A stretch of DNA of 64,000 bases, taken from the NCBI RefSeq assembly GCF_001623525.1, contig NZ_CP015225.1:6522501-6586500 (forward strand), read 5' to 3'. The notes under the pieces were generated by a model, which saw nothing but the letters and a program-made list of their open reading frames with translations, did no database searches and was not told where the DNA came from. Both the position numbers and the translations under genes were made by a program. Position 1 is the first letter of the stretch. Every line of letters begins with the position of its first letter. The DNA comes from Pseudomonas fluorescens (lineage in GTDB: Bacteria > Pseudomonadota > Gammaproteobacteria > Pseudomonadales > Pseudomonadaceae). Positions 50,082 through 59,278 of the stretch are shown one piece after another.

Positions 50082-53000
50082 CTACAACGGCAAATGCCGA
50101 CTCAACAACGCCCGCAGTGCCGCCGGCTTCACCGGTTTGGCCAGGTAATCCAGGCCCGCCGCATGCACCTGGGCAATCATTTCGGGCCGGCCGTCGGCGC
50201 TGATCACCACGCCCGGGATCGGTTCGCCCATGCGTGTGCGCAGCCAGGCCATCAGCTCGGTGCCGGTCTCGCCGTCGTCCAGGTGAAAGTCCACCAAGGC
50301 CAGTTGCGGTCGTCCGCCCTGGGCAAGCCAGCGCTCGCACTCTTCCCGGTTGCGCGCGGTCCAGACCTGGCAACCCCAACGGGTCAGCAGGCTGTCCATG
50401 CCGATCAGGATGCTGTCTTCGTTATCGACACACAGCACCTGCGCGCCGCTGGGTAAGTGACCGTTGAGTTCGGCCACCGGGTTGGGGGCGACGGCCTGGG
50501 TGCTGGCCAGCGGTACGCTGACGCTGAACACACTGCCGCGCCCCGGCCAGGAACGCACGCGCAAGGTATGGCCGAGCACGCGGCACAACCCGTCGGCGAT
50601 CGCCAGGCCCAGGCCGAGGCCTTTTTCGGCGCGGGTCTGGTGGCTGTCCAGGCGTTTGAATTCCTCGAAGATGACCTGCTGTTTGTCTTCGGCGATGCCT
50701 GGTCCACGGTCCCAGACTTCCAGGCACAACTCCCCATTGCGCCGTCGCACGCCCAGCAGCACCGGCCCCTTGGCGTAGCGGAAGGCATTGGTCAGGAAGT
50801 TCTGCAAAACCCGGCGCAGCAACTTGATGTCACTGTCGACCCGTAACCGCGAACCGCGCACCCTGAATTTCAGGCCTTGTTCCTGGGCCAGCGCGGTGAA
50901 CTCGGCGCCAAGGGTATCGAACAGTTCGTTGAGGACGAATGGCTTGCGCTCGGGGTTGATCTTGCCGTTTTCCAGGCGGGAGATGTCCAGCAGGTCGGTG
51001 ATCAGGTCTTCGGCCGAACGCAGTGAGCTGTCCAGGTGATGCACCAGTTGTCGGGCTTCCTCCGGCAAGCCTTCGTGCTGGTGCGACAGCGCGGCAGAGA
51101 ACAGTCGCGCGGCGTTGAGCGGTTGCATCAGGTCGTGGCTGACCGCCGCCAGGAACCGGGTCTTGGATTGATAGGCCGCTTCGGCGGTGCTCTTGGCTTC
51201 GGTCAGGGCCAGGTTCAGCTGTGACAATTCTCGGGTGCGTTCGGCCACCCGTTGCTCCAACCCCTCGTTGGCTTCGGTCAGCGCTTGTGCGGCCTCACGG
51301 AAGGCGGTGATGTCGGTGAAACTCATGACGAAACCGCCACCGGGCATCGGGTTGCCGATCAGCTCGATTACCCGACCGTTGGGAAACAGTCGTTCAGAGG
51401 TATGGGCGCGGCCCTGGCGCATCCAGTGCAGGCGTCGGGCAACGTGTACTTCGGCTTCGCCTGGGCCACAGAGGCCACGTTCGGCGTTGTAGCGGATGAT
51501 ATCGGCAATGGGCCGGCCAACACTGATCAAGCCGTCCGGATACTTGAACAGTTCCAGGTAGCGACGATTCCAGGCTACCAGCCTGAGGGACTGGTCGACC
51601 ACGCTGATGCCCTGGCTGATGTTCTCGATGGCGCCTTGCAACAGCGCGCGGTTGAACTGCAGCACTTCCGAGGCTTCGTCCGCGATCCGGACGACGTCTT
51701 CGAGCTGCATCTCCCGACCTTCAATGGCGGCCTTTACCACAGCCCTTGTCGAAGAGGCCCCGAGTACACCGGCCAGCAGGCGTTCGGTGTGGGCGATCCA
51801 TTCGCTGTCGGCATTCTGGGTCGGGTTGAAGCCTTTGCCCTGGCGGTAGGCAAAGCGAATGAAACTCTGCCGCGCCCGTTCCTCGCCGACGAAGCGCGCG
51901 GCCAGCTGCAACAGGTCTTCGATGTGCACCGCCAGCATTGAGCGGGGGTTGGGGCGGGCGCTGATTTCCTGGCCGATGAAACGTCCGGCCTGCCAGTGTT
52001 CCGACACGCGTGTGCGCGACAGCACGGACACCCAGGCAAACAGCGTGAAGTTACCGGCCAGGGACAGGACCACCCCTTGAGTCAGAGGGGTAATCGGCAG
52101 GTTCAAGGGATTGCCGTGCAACCAGGCCAGGCCGGGGAAGCTAGTGAGCGACCAACCAAGGCTGTGAGCGGCGATCGGCAACACCAGGGTGTAGAACCAC
52201 AGGAAAATCCCCATGGCGAGGCCGGCGAACACACCGCGGCGGTTCGCCTGTTTCCAGTACAGCGCGCCGAGCATGGCCGGGGCCAGTTGGGTCACGGCGG
52301 CGAAGGCGATCTGGCCGATAGTCGCCAGGCTCGCCGTCGAACCCAGCAGCCGGTAGCTGACGTAGGCCAGCAGCAGGATCACGACGATGCTCACCCGCCG
52401 CACCGAGAGCATCCACTGGCGGAACACTTCGAAGGGCCGCTCGGCGTTGTTGCGGCGCAGCAGCCACGGTAACAACATGTCGTTGGAAACCATGGTGGAC
52501 AACGCCACGCTGGCCACGATCACCATGCCGGTAGCCGCCGAGGCACCGCCAATGAAGGCCAGCACCGCCAGGGCCGGGTGGGCCTGGGCCAGTGGCAGGC
52601 TGATGACGAACGAATCCGGCAGTACCGAACTGGGCAGCATCATTTGCCCGGCGAGGGCGATGGGCACCACGAACAGCGCGGCCAGGGCCAGGTAGGCGGG
52701 GAATACCCACTTGGCCAGGCGCAAATCCTGGGGCTCGATGTTCTCCACCACGGTCACGTGAAACTGCCGCGGCAAACAGATGATCGCCATCATCGCCACC
52801 CCGGTCTGCACCACCATGGACGGCCAGTTGATGGTTTCTTTCCAGTATTGCTCCAGCCGTGGGGCGAGCATGGCCTGGTTGAACAGGTCGTCGAAGCCGT
52901 CGTACAGGCCGTACGTCACGAATGCACCTACCGCCAGGAAGGCGAACAGCTTGACCAGGGATTCGAAGGCAATCGCCAGCACCATGCCACGGTGGTGTTC

Positions 53001-53552
53001 GGTCGCGTCCAGGTTGCGCGTACCGAATACGATGGTAAACAGCGCCAGGATCAGCGAGACGATCAGCGCGGTGTCCTGGGCGCGGGTGCCCATGGCATCG
53101 GCGCCGGCACCGATCAACAGGTTCACCCCGAGCACGATGCCCTTGAGCTGCAAGGCGATGTACGGCAACACGCCCACCAGGCAGATCAGTGCGACCACCA
53201 CTGCCAGGGATTGGGACTTGCCGTAGCGAGCGGCGATGAAGTCGGCGATGGAGGTGATGTTCTCCTGTTTGCTGATCATCACCATTTTCTGCAGAACCCA
53301 CGGCGCCAGTACCAGCAGCAGGATCGGCCCGAGGTAGATCGGCAGGAACGACCAAAGCTGCTCGGCAGCCTGGCCCACGGCACCGAAGAACGTCCAACTG
53401 GTGCAGTACACCGCCAGCGACAGGCTGTAGACCCAGGCGCGCACCCGTGGCGGCAGCGGCGTGCTGCGCCGGTCGCCGTAGAAGGCGATGGCGAACATGA
53501 TGGCCATATAGGCCAGGGCGACAACGGCGATCAGCCCGCTGGACAACGACAT
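50082..53552 (-). CDS. Na+/solute-symporter-type hybrid histidine kinase (CrbS/MxtR-like)
   Basis: 1156 aa from the ATG at 53552 with GGGGAG upstream. Residues about 1-500 are a sodium:solute symporter domain of about 13 helices (MSLSSGLIAVVALAYMAIMFAIAFYGDRR...). An STAC-like linker, a PAS domain (about 630-750; NISQGISVVDQSLRLVAWN) and a coiled coil follow. HisKA has His806 in AAVSHDLMQPLN; the HATPase has GLGLGLAIADG; a C-terminal receiver has Asp1088 in LALVDFHLDDGETG. This architecture matches CrbS/MxtR, which control acetate use and acs expression with a LuxR-type partner. No response regulator gene is adjacent, so the name is by analogy. Confidence 0.9.
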   Translation of the reverse strand: MSLSSGLIAVVALAYMAIMFAIAFYGDRRSTPLPPRVRAWVYSLSLAVYCTSWTFFGAVGQAAEQLWSFLPIYLGPILLLVLAPWVLQKMVMISKQENITSIADFIAARYGKSQSLAVVVALICLVGVLPYIALQLKGIVLGVNLLIGAGADAMGTRAQDTALIVSLILALFTIVFGTRNLDATEHHRGMVLAIAFESLVKLFAFLAVGAFVTYGLYDGFDDLFNQAMLAPRLEQYWKETINWPSMVVQTGVAMMAIICLPRQFHVTVVENIEPQDLRLAKWVFPAYLALAALFVVPIALAGQMMLPSSVLPDSFVISLPLAQAHPALAVLAFIGGASAATGMVIVASVALSTMVSNDMLLPWLLRRNNAERPFEVFRQWMLSVRRVSIVVILLLAYVSYRLLGSTASLATIGQIAFAAVTQLAPAMLGALYWKQANRRGVFAGLAMGIFLWFYTLVLPIAAHSLGWSLTSFPGLAWLHGNPLNLPITPLTQGVVLSLAGNFTLFAWVSVLSRTRVSEHWQAGRFIGQEISARPNPRSMLAVHIEDLLQLAARFVGEERARQSFIRFAYRQGKGFNPTQNADSEWIAHTERLLAGVLGASSTRAVVKAAIEGREMQLEDVVRIADEASEVLQFNRALLQGAIENISQGISVVDQSLRLVAWNRRYLELFKYPDGLISVGRPIADIIRYNAERGLCGPGEAEVHVARRLHWMRQGRAHTSERLFPNGRVIELIGNPMPGGGFVMSFTDITAFREAAQALTEANEGLEQRVAERTRELSQLNLALTEAKSTAEAAYQSKTRFLAAVSHDLMQPLNAARLFSAALSHQHEGLPEEARQLVHHLDSSLRSAEDLITDLLDISRLENGKINPERKPFVLNELFDTLGAEFTALAQEQGLKFRVRGSRLRVDSDIKLLRRVLQNFLTNAFRYAKGPVLLGVRRRNGELCLEVWDRGPGIAEDKQQVIFEEFKRLDSHQTRAEKGLGLGLAIADGLCRVLGHTLRVRSWPGRGSVFSVSVPLASTQAVAPNPVAELNGHLPSGAQVLCVDNEDSILIGMDSLLTRWGCQVWTARNREECERWLAQGGRPQLALVDFHLDDGETGTELMAWLRTRMGEPIPGVVISADGRPEMIAQVHAAGLDYLAKPVKPAALRALLSRHLPL

Positions 53553-53702
53553 GGAAACTCCCCAACGAAGACACCGGGACTTGAGCCCGGCAGGACAGTC
53601 TCGCATGCCCGCTCGGGTTCGTCAGTGTCGACCAAGGTCGAGGCGTGGTGGGGTGTCGCAGGTGGAGGGATTCTTGGGTTATGCAGGGCGGTTGCCGGCC
53701 TC

Positions 53703-53799
53703 ATCGCGAGCAAGCACGCTCCCACATTTGATCTGCTGCCAACGCAAAATCTATGTTCGCCCAGGGCCCGATGTGGGAGCGGGCTTGCTCGCGAATGCG
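53703..53799. repeat. REPIN, GTGGGAGCGGGC/GCGAATGCGG family
   Basis: Left arm ATCGCGAGCAAGCACGCTCCCAC and right arm GTGGGAGCGGGCTTGCTCGCGAATGCGG, between the hybrid kinase start and the tetR stop. Confidence 0.82.
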
Positions 53800-53802
53800 G
53801 TC

Positions 53803-54342
53803 TTACTGACTCAACGCAATATCCACCAACCGATGCAACTCCTCGACCCCCAGCGGCGCGCTAGCAAAGAGGATGCGAAACACCGTCGGCGCCACGATCA
53901 CATTGATCAGCCGTTCGACGCCTGGATTGGGCTCATCGGGATAGCGATCCAGAATGATCTGCAACTGACGGCTGATGATCCCCACGCAATACCCCGCAGT
54001 GGCGCAGGCCTGGATGTCGCGCATCATGTTGCGACCGGGCTCGGAACTCATTTCGTCCAGGTACTGTTCGGCCCAGGCGAGCAGGTCGCCGCGCAGGCTG
54101 CCGGTGTTGGCGGGGTCGCTGTCGGGGCGCAAACGAGCGATGGCGACGTCGGCCAGCAGCGCCGGCAGATCACCCCAGCGCCGGTAGATGGTGGACGGCG
54201 TCACGCCAGCGCGCGCAGCGATTTGCGGCACGGTCAGGGTCGCGCGGTCCTGCTCTTGCAGCAGGTCGCGGACCGCCGAATGAATCGACTCTTGGACCCG
54301 GGCGCTTCTACCGCCTGGGCGTAAACCTTCTTTAATCGCCAT
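53803..54342 (-). CDS. TetR/AcrR family regulator
   Basis: 179 aa. N-terminal TetR HTH: TLTVPQIAARAGVTPSTIYRRWGDLPALLADVAIARL, then an all-helical ligand domain with GDLLAWAEQYLDEMSSEPGRNMMRDIQACATAG (TetR_C type). It diverges from an MFS exporter gene with 103 bp between the starts, the usual arrangement for a local repressor. A perfect inverted repeat in the gap is the candidate operator. Confidence 0.9.
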   Translation of the reverse strand: MAIKEGLRPGGRSARVQESIHSAVRDLLQEQDRATLTVPQIAARAGVTPSTIYRRWGDLPALLADVAIARLRPDSDPANTGSLRGDLLAWAEQYLDEMSSEPGRNMMRDIQACATAGYCVGIISRQLQIILDRYPDEPNPGVERLINVIVAPTVFRILFASAPLGVEELHRLVDIALSQ

Positions 54343-54397
54343 GCGTCAGACCTTAACACAAAGAATTTGCTTTAAGCGCATGCGGGTAGCACACTCC

Positions 54398-54422
54398 GCA
54401 AAAGCAAAAAATTAGCTTTTGC
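54398..54422. promoter_or_regulatory. Candidate TetR operator
   Basis: GCAAAAGC-N9-GCTTTTGC, perfect 8-bp arms, in the divergent space 54343-54445 between tetR and the MFS gene. A related half-site TTTGCTTTAAGC lies at 54366-54377. Confidence 0.6.
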
Positions 54423-54445
54423 GAGTATTCCTGTGGAGCGTGCCC

Positions 54446-55639
54446 ATGTCCCGTCCAGCTTCGACCCGCGCCAGCCTGATATTCCTGGCGCTCACCTTGC
54501 TCGGTTTTCTCGCCGCGTCCAGTGCGCCGACGCCGTTGTACCACCTCTACCAGGAACAATTGCAATTTTCCCCGGCCGTCCTGACGCTGATTTTCGGTGT
54601 GTACGCCTTCAGTCTGCTGGCGGCTTTGCTGACGGTGGGTTCGTTGTCGGATTACTTGGGCCGCAAACCGGTGATTTTCGTGGCGCTGTTGCTCAATATG
54701 CTGGCGATGCTGCTGTTCATCAGCGCCGACAACGTTGCCTGGTTGATCAGTGCCCGATTGATCCAGGGATTTGCCACCGGCATGGCCACCAGCGTGCTGG
54801 GGGCTGCCTTGCTGGATTTCGACCGTCGCCAAGGCCCATTGATCACCAGTGTCGCACCGCTGTTGGGCATGGCGTGCGGGGCGCTCGGTTGCGGCCTGCT
54901 GGCGGAATTCGCGCCGCGGCCTTTGCAACTGACGTACTGGATCCTGCTCGGGTTGTTCCTGCTCCAGGCTGTTTATATCTGGCGCCTGGCGGAGAGCGTC
55001 AGTCCGCAGCCTGGCGCCTGGCAGTCACTGCGTCCGACCTTGCATGTGCCAATCCAGGCGCGGCGCGCCTTGTGGTTGATCCTGTCGCTGAACCTGGCGG
55101 CCTGGGCGGTGGGCGGCTTTTATCTGTCCCTGGCACCTTCGCTGGTGCGGGCCGCGACGGGATCGACGTCCAACCTGATTGGCGGCGCGCTGGTGGCGGT
55201 GTTGACGCTTACCGGCGCGCTGTCCATTTATACGCTGCGCAACCAGGGGGCAGACAAGATGCTGCGTCTGGCCGCCAGCCTGTTGGTGATTGGCCTGGCG
55301 CTGGTGTTGCTCGCGGTGCACGGCGCCAGCTTGCCGTTGTTCTTTGTCGGCACATTGGTCACTGGCAGTGGTTTCGGCGCCGGGTTCCTGGGGGCACTGC
55401 GCAGCATCATGCCGCTGGCCTTGCCCCACGAGCGGGCCGGCTTGATGTCGGCGTTCTATGTCCTCAGTTACCTGGCCTTCAGTCTTCCATCGCTGTTGGC
55501 CGGGAACCTGACCCGGGTATTCGGGTTGATTCCGACCACCGATGGCTATGGCGCGGTGCTGATCGTGTTGTCGACAGGCGCCTTGCTAGGGCTGTTGCGT
55601 CAATCTGTAAAACCACTGGGAGACGGGGTTCGACCTTGA
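54446..55639 (+). CDS. MFS transporter (arabinose-efflux-like)
   Basis: 397 aa from the ATG at 54446 (MSRPASTRASLIFLALTLLGFLAASSAPTPLYHLYQ) with TGTGGAGCG upstream. Twelve helices. LTVGSLSDYLGRKPVIFVALLLNMLAMLLF carries the loop 2-3 motif, and ARLIQGFATGMATSVLGAALLD the motif for exporters (PxxGA-like). Likely drug/proton antiporter or sugar efflux, repressed by the divergent TetR protein. Substrate unknown. Confidence 0.88.
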   Translation: MSRPASTRASLIFLALTLLGFLAASSAPTPLYHLYQEQLQFSPAVLTLIFGVYAFSLLAALLTVGSLSDYLGRKPVIFVALLLNMLAMLLFISADNVAWLISARLIQGFATGMATSVLGAALLDFDRRQGPLITSVAPLLGMACGALGCGLLAEFAPRPLQLTYWILLGLFLLQAVYIWRLAESVSPQPGAWQSLRPTLHVPIQARRALWLILSLNLAAWAVGGFYLSLAPSLVRAATGSTSNLIGGALVAVLTLTGALSIYTLRNQGADKMLRLAASLLVIGLALVLLAVHGASLPLFFVGTLVTGSGFGAGFLGALRSIMPLALPHERAGLMSAFYVLSYLAFSLPSLLAGNLTRVFGLIPTTDGYGAVLIVLSTGALLGLLRQSVKPLGDGVRP

Positions 55640-55715
55640 AAGTGTTGAATGCAGGCGCCGCCTTGGCGGTTTTGCGCTAGCCTGGACGCCTCTGCATTTC
55701 TTTCGGTCGATCGCT

Positions 55716-56027
55716 TTGAAAATTATCCGCAGCAAATCCTTCACCGGGGACCGCGCCTGGGCGGCGCTGGATATCGCCAACATGAATGGCATCACCACGC
55801 GCCTGCACTGGACCGATCAACCGTATAAATGGCACGTCAATGACGGCGAGGAAGTCTTTGTGGTGCTCGATGGGCAAGTGCGGATGTGCTATCGGGAAGA
55901 CGGCGTCGAAAAAGAGGTCCTGCTGGCTATAGGGGACATTTTCTACGCATCGGTGGGCACCGAGCATGTGGCCAAACCGTTGGGCGAAGCGAGAATCCTG
56001 GTGATCGAGACCGAGGGCAGTGTCTGA
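55716..56027 (+). CDS. Small cupin-domain protein
   Basis: 103 aa from a TTG at 55716 (MKIIRSKSFTGDRAWAA); no ATG is in frame before IANMNG. Single cupin barrel: TRLHWTDQPYKWHVNDGEEVFVVLDGQVRMCYREDG with the HxH-type metal site reduced (His40-Glu45) and VGTEHVAKPLGEARILVIETEG with the second His. Unknown substrate. It follows the MFS gene by 76 bp on the same strand. Confidence 0.8.
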   Translation: MKIIRSKSFTGDRAWAALDIANMNGITTRLHWTDQPYKWHVNDGEEVFVVLDGQVRMCYREDGVEKEVLLAIGDIFYASVGTEHVAKPLGEARILVIETEGSV

Positions 56028-56030
56028 TAG

Positions 56031-56055
56031 TTATCTGTGAAACCGATAACAGATA
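56031..56055. promoter_or_regulatory. TTATC-N9-GATAA and TATCTGT-N10-ACAGATA repeats
   Basis: Two interleaved inverted repeats in the 104-bp gap before the TDT gene. They resemble a LysR-type or other dimer site; no LysR gene is adjacent. Confidence 0.4.
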
Positions 56056-56131
56056 GAGAAATTACCCGTTATATAGATATTTGATCCGGCTCTAGCATGG
56101 CTCCACCCTCATCCGAGGACAGGAGTTCGCC

Positions 56132-57280
56132 ATGACATGCTGCGCTGCAAAAAACCGCTTGCGTCCATTGAGCCATTTGCCCGGGCCGCTGGAGGCTGTT
56201 CGCCAATTCACGCCTAACTGGTTTGCCGTGGTGATGGGCACCGGTGTGCTGGCGTTGGCTTTGGCGCAATGGCCCGGAAACGTACCGGGCCTGCGCTTAC
56301 TCGGTGAAGGGTTGTGGTTGTTCAACATCCTGTTGTTCGTGGTGTTCGCCGGCTTGTACACGGCTCGTTGGCTGTTGTTCTTCGACGAGGCGCGGCGGAT
56401 CTTCGGCCACTCCACGGTTTCGATGTTCTTCGGCACCATTCCCATGGGGCTGGCGACCATCATCAACGGCTTTTTGGTATTCGGGCTGCCGCGCTGGGGC
56501 AACGGTGTGGTGCCGTTGGCCGAAGCGTTATGGTGGATCGACGTGGCCATGTCGCTGGCCTGTGGTGTGCTGATCCCATTCTTGATGTTCACCCGCCAGG
56601 AACACCGCATCGACCAGATGACCGCCGTGTGGCTCTTGCCGGTGGTGGCCGCCGAAGTCGCGGCGGCCAGTGGCGGGCTGATGGCACCGCATCTGGCCGA
56701 CGCTCATGGGCAACTGGTCATGCTGGTGACCAGCTACGTGCTCTGGGCCTTTTCCCTGCCGGTGGCGTTCAGCATCCTGACGATTTTGCTGTTGCGCATG
56801 GCGCTGCACAAACTGCCTCACGAAAACATGGCCGCCTCGAGCTGGCTGGCCCTCGGCCCGATCGGCACTGGCGCCCTGGGCATGTTGCTGCTGGGCAACG
56901 ATGCCCCACTGATTTTTGCCGCCAATGGCCTGTCCGGCGTGGGCGAAATCGCCGCCGGGTTGGGCCTGATAGCTGGTATCACGCTGTGGGGGCTGGGGTT
57001 GTGGTGGATGTTGATGGCGCTGCTGATCACCGTGCGCTACTTGCGCGCAGGCATTCCCTTCAACCTCGGCTGGTGGGGCTTTACCTTTCCCCTGGGCGTG
57101 TACGCGTTGACCACGTTGAAGCTTTCGGAGCTGCTGAGCCTGGGTTTTTTCAGCGTGTTCGGGGCTGTGCTGGTGGTGATGCTGGTGGTGATGTGGCTGA
57201 TCGTCGGACGGCGTACGGTGCAGGGCGCCTGGCACGGTGAGTTGTTTGTGTCGCCCTGCATTGCAGGGCTGGCGAAATAA
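56132..57280 (+). CDS. TDT family transporter (tellurite-resistance/dicarboxylate or sulfite exporter type)
   Basis: 382 aa, about 10 helices. PNWFAVVMGTGVLALALAQWP is the conserved start of TDT/SLAC1-type channels, with FFGTIPMGLATIINGF and GWWGFTFPLGVYALTT in the C-half. Homologues include Mae1, TehA and the sulfite pump Ssu1. The start at 56132 has GGACAGGAG upstream. Anion or sulfite efflux is the best guess. Confidence 0.87.
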   Translation: MTCCAAKNRLRPLSHLPGPLEAVRQFTPNWFAVVMGTGVLALALAQWPGNVPGLRLLGEGLWLFNILLFVVFAGLYTARWLLFFDEARRIFGHSTVSMFFGTIPMGLATIINGFLVFGLPRWGNGVVPLAEALWWIDVAMSLACGVLIPFLMFTRQEHRIDQMTAVWLLPVVAAEVAAASGGLMAPHLADAHGQLVMLVTSYVLWAFSLPVAFSILTILLLRMALHKLPHENMAASSWLALGPIGTGALGMLLLGNDAPLIFAANGLSGVGEIAAGLGLIAGITLWGLGLWWMLMALLITVRYLRAGIPFNLGWWGFTFPLGVYALTTLKLSELLSLGFFSVFGAVLVVMLVVMWLIVGRRTVQGAWHGELFVSPCIAGLAK

Positions 57281-57362
57281 TCGCTAAAGACAGGTAATGT
57301 GTGGCCTGGATCGAAAAGCGTTCATTCCAATAAGCGTCCACGCCACTGTAGGAACATGGAAG

Positions 57363-59237
57363 ATGAGTCACCCTTCGCAGTTCACCTTGCTTCGCACGCG
57401 GCGTTTCCTGCCGTTCTTCATCACGCAGTCCTTGGGCGCGTTCAACGACAACATTTTCAAGCAGTCGCTGATCCTCGCCATCCTCTACAAATTGACCATC
57501 GAGGGGGACCGCTCGATTTGGGTCAACCTCTGCGCGCTGCTGTTTATCCTGCCGTTCTTTCTGTTCTCGGCGCTGGCGGGGCAGTTCGGGGAAAAATTCG
57601 CCAAGGACGCGTTGATTCGCCTGATCAAGCTCGGCGAAATCGTCATCATGGCGGTGGGTGCAGTAGGGTTTCTGTTCGATCACTTATCGCTGATGCTGGT
57701 GGCGTTATTCGCCATGGGCACGCATTCGGCGTTGTTCGGCCCGGTGAAGTACTCGATCCTGCCCCAGGCCTTGCGTGAGGAAGAGTTGGTCGGCGGCAAT
57801 GGCCTGGTGGAAATGGGCACCTTCCTGGCGATCCTGGCCGGCACCATAGGCGCCGGGATCATGATGTCCTCGGCGCATTACGCACCCGTAGTGTCCACCG
57901 CGATCATCGGCGTTGCCGTGCTCGGTTACCTGGCCAGCCGCGGCATTCCGCGCGCGGCCGCGGCCTCGCCACAGATGCGCCTGAACTGGAACATCTTCAG
58001 CCAATCCTGGGCCACCCTGAAACTGGGGTTGGGGCAAACCCCGGCAGTGTCCCGTTCGATTGTCGGCAACTCCTGGTTCTGGTTCGTCGGTGCGATCTAC
58101 CTGACGCAGATCCCCGCCTATGCCAAGGAGTGGATGCACGGTGACGAAACCGTGGTGACCTTGATCCTGACGGTGTTCTCGGTAGGGATCGCCTTGGGTT
58201 CGATGCTCTGCGAAAAGCTTTCCGGGCGCAAAGTCGAGATCGGCCTGGTGCCGTTCGGCTCGTTCGGGCTGACGGTGTTCGGCCTGCTGTTGTGGTGGCA
58301 TTCCGGTGGAATCCCCGACAGCGTCGATGGCCATGGTTGGCTTGAAGTACTCGGTTTCGGTCACGCCTGGCTGGTATTGATCGACATCCTTGGCCTGGGT
58401 GTCTTCGGTGGTTTCTACATCGTGCCGCTGTACGCCTTGATCCAGTCGCGCACCGTCGAAAACGAACGGGCGCGAGTGATCGCTGCCAACAACATTCTCA
58501 ACGCCTTGTTCATGGTGGTTTCGGCGATTGTCTCCATCGTCTTGCTGAGCCTGGCCAAGTTGTCGATCCCGCAGTTGTTCCTGGTGGTGTCGTTGCTGAA
58601 CATCGGCGTCAACGCCTACATCTTCAAGATCGTCCCCGAGTTCAGCATGCGTTTCATGATCTGGCTGCTGAGCCATTCCATGTACCGCGTGGAGCACCGC
58701 AACCTGGAGGCGATACCGGATGAAGGGGCTGCGCTGTTGGTGTGCAACCACGTCTCCTTCGTCGATGCCTTGCTGATTGGCGGCGCGGTACGTCGGCCGA
58801 TTCGCTTCGTGATGTACTACAAGATCTACAACTTGCCAGTGCTGAATTTCATCTTCCGTACCGCTGGGACGATTCCGATTGCCGGGCGTCAGGAAGACAT
58901 CCATATCTACGAAAAGGCCTTCAGCCGAATCGCGCAATACCTGAAGGACGGTGAGCTGGTGTGCATCTTCCCGGAAGGAAAACTGACGGCTGACGGTGAG
59001 ATCAATGAGTTCAAGAGCGGGCTGACGCGCATCCTCCAGGAAACTCCGGTGCCGGTGATTCCCCTGGCGCTGCAGGGCTTGTGGGGCAGTTTTTTCAGTC
59101 GCGATCCGAGCAAGGGCATGTTCCGCCGGTTCTGGTCGCGGGTGACGTTGGTGGCGGGTTCGGCGGTCGCGGTAGAGGCGGCAACGCCTTCGAGTTTACA
59201 GGCGTTGGTGGGAGACTTGCGCGGCACCGTCCGCTAG
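57363..59237 (+). CDS. LplT-like MFS transporter fused to a PlsC-type acyltransferase
   Basis: 624 aa from the ATG at 57363 (MSHPSQFTLLRTRRFLPFFI). The N-half, to about residue 420, is a 12-helix MFS domain of the lysophospholipid-transporter kind (TQSLGAFNDNIFKQSLILAI, GTHSALFGPVKYSILPQALREEELVGGNGLVEMGTF). The C-half is a PlsC domain with NHVSFVDA (HX4D), GTIPIAGR and FPEGKL. It lacks the AMP-binding acyl-ACP synthetase domain of E. coli Aas. It probably flips and re-acylates lysophospholipids in the inner membrane. Confidence 0.9.
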   Translation: MSHPSQFTLLRTRRFLPFFITQSLGAFNDNIFKQSLILAILYKLTIEGDRSIWVNLCALLFILPFFLFSALAGQFGEKFAKDALIRLIKLGEIVIMAVGAVGFLFDHLSLMLVALFAMGTHSALFGPVKYSILPQALREEELVGGNGLVEMGTFLAILAGTIGAGIMMSSAHYAPVVSTAIIGVAVLGYLASRGIPRAAAASPQMRLNWNIFSQSWATLKLGLGQTPAVSRSIVGNSWFWFVGAIYLTQIPAYAKEWMHGDETVVTLILTVFSVGIALGSMLCEKLSGRKVEIGLVPFGSFGLTVFGLLLWWHSGGIPDSVDGHGWLEVLGFGHAWLVLIDILGLGVFGGFYIVPLYALIQSRTVENERARVIAANNILNALFMVVSAIVSIVLLSLAKLSIPQLFLVVSLLNIGVNAYIFKIVPEFSMRFMIWLLSHSMYRVEHRNLEAIPDEGAALLVCNHVSFVDALLIGGAVRRPIRFVMYYKIYNLPVLNFIFRTAGTIPIAGRQEDIHIYEKAFSRIAQYLKDGELVCIFPEGKLTADGEINEFKSGLTRILQETPVPVIPLALQGLWGSFFSRDPSKGMFRRFWSRVTLVAGSAVAVEAATPSSLQALVGDLRGTVR

Positions 59238-59249
59238 GGCGAAAAAACT

Positions 59250-59271
59250 GTGGGAGCGAGCGTGCTCCCAC
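59250..59271. repeat. Collapsed REP palindrome
   Basis: GTGGGAGCGAGCGTGCTCCCAC, a single compact REP palindrome in the convergent gap between the acyltransferase fusion gene and sugE; may work as a terminator for both. Confidence 0.75.
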
Positions 59272-59278
59272 AATTAAT

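Noticed and set aside
52578..53864. Long plus-strand frame opposite the hybrid kinase
   Set aside because: His/Gln/Asp-rich antisense shadow that crosses a REPIN and the start of the real gene.
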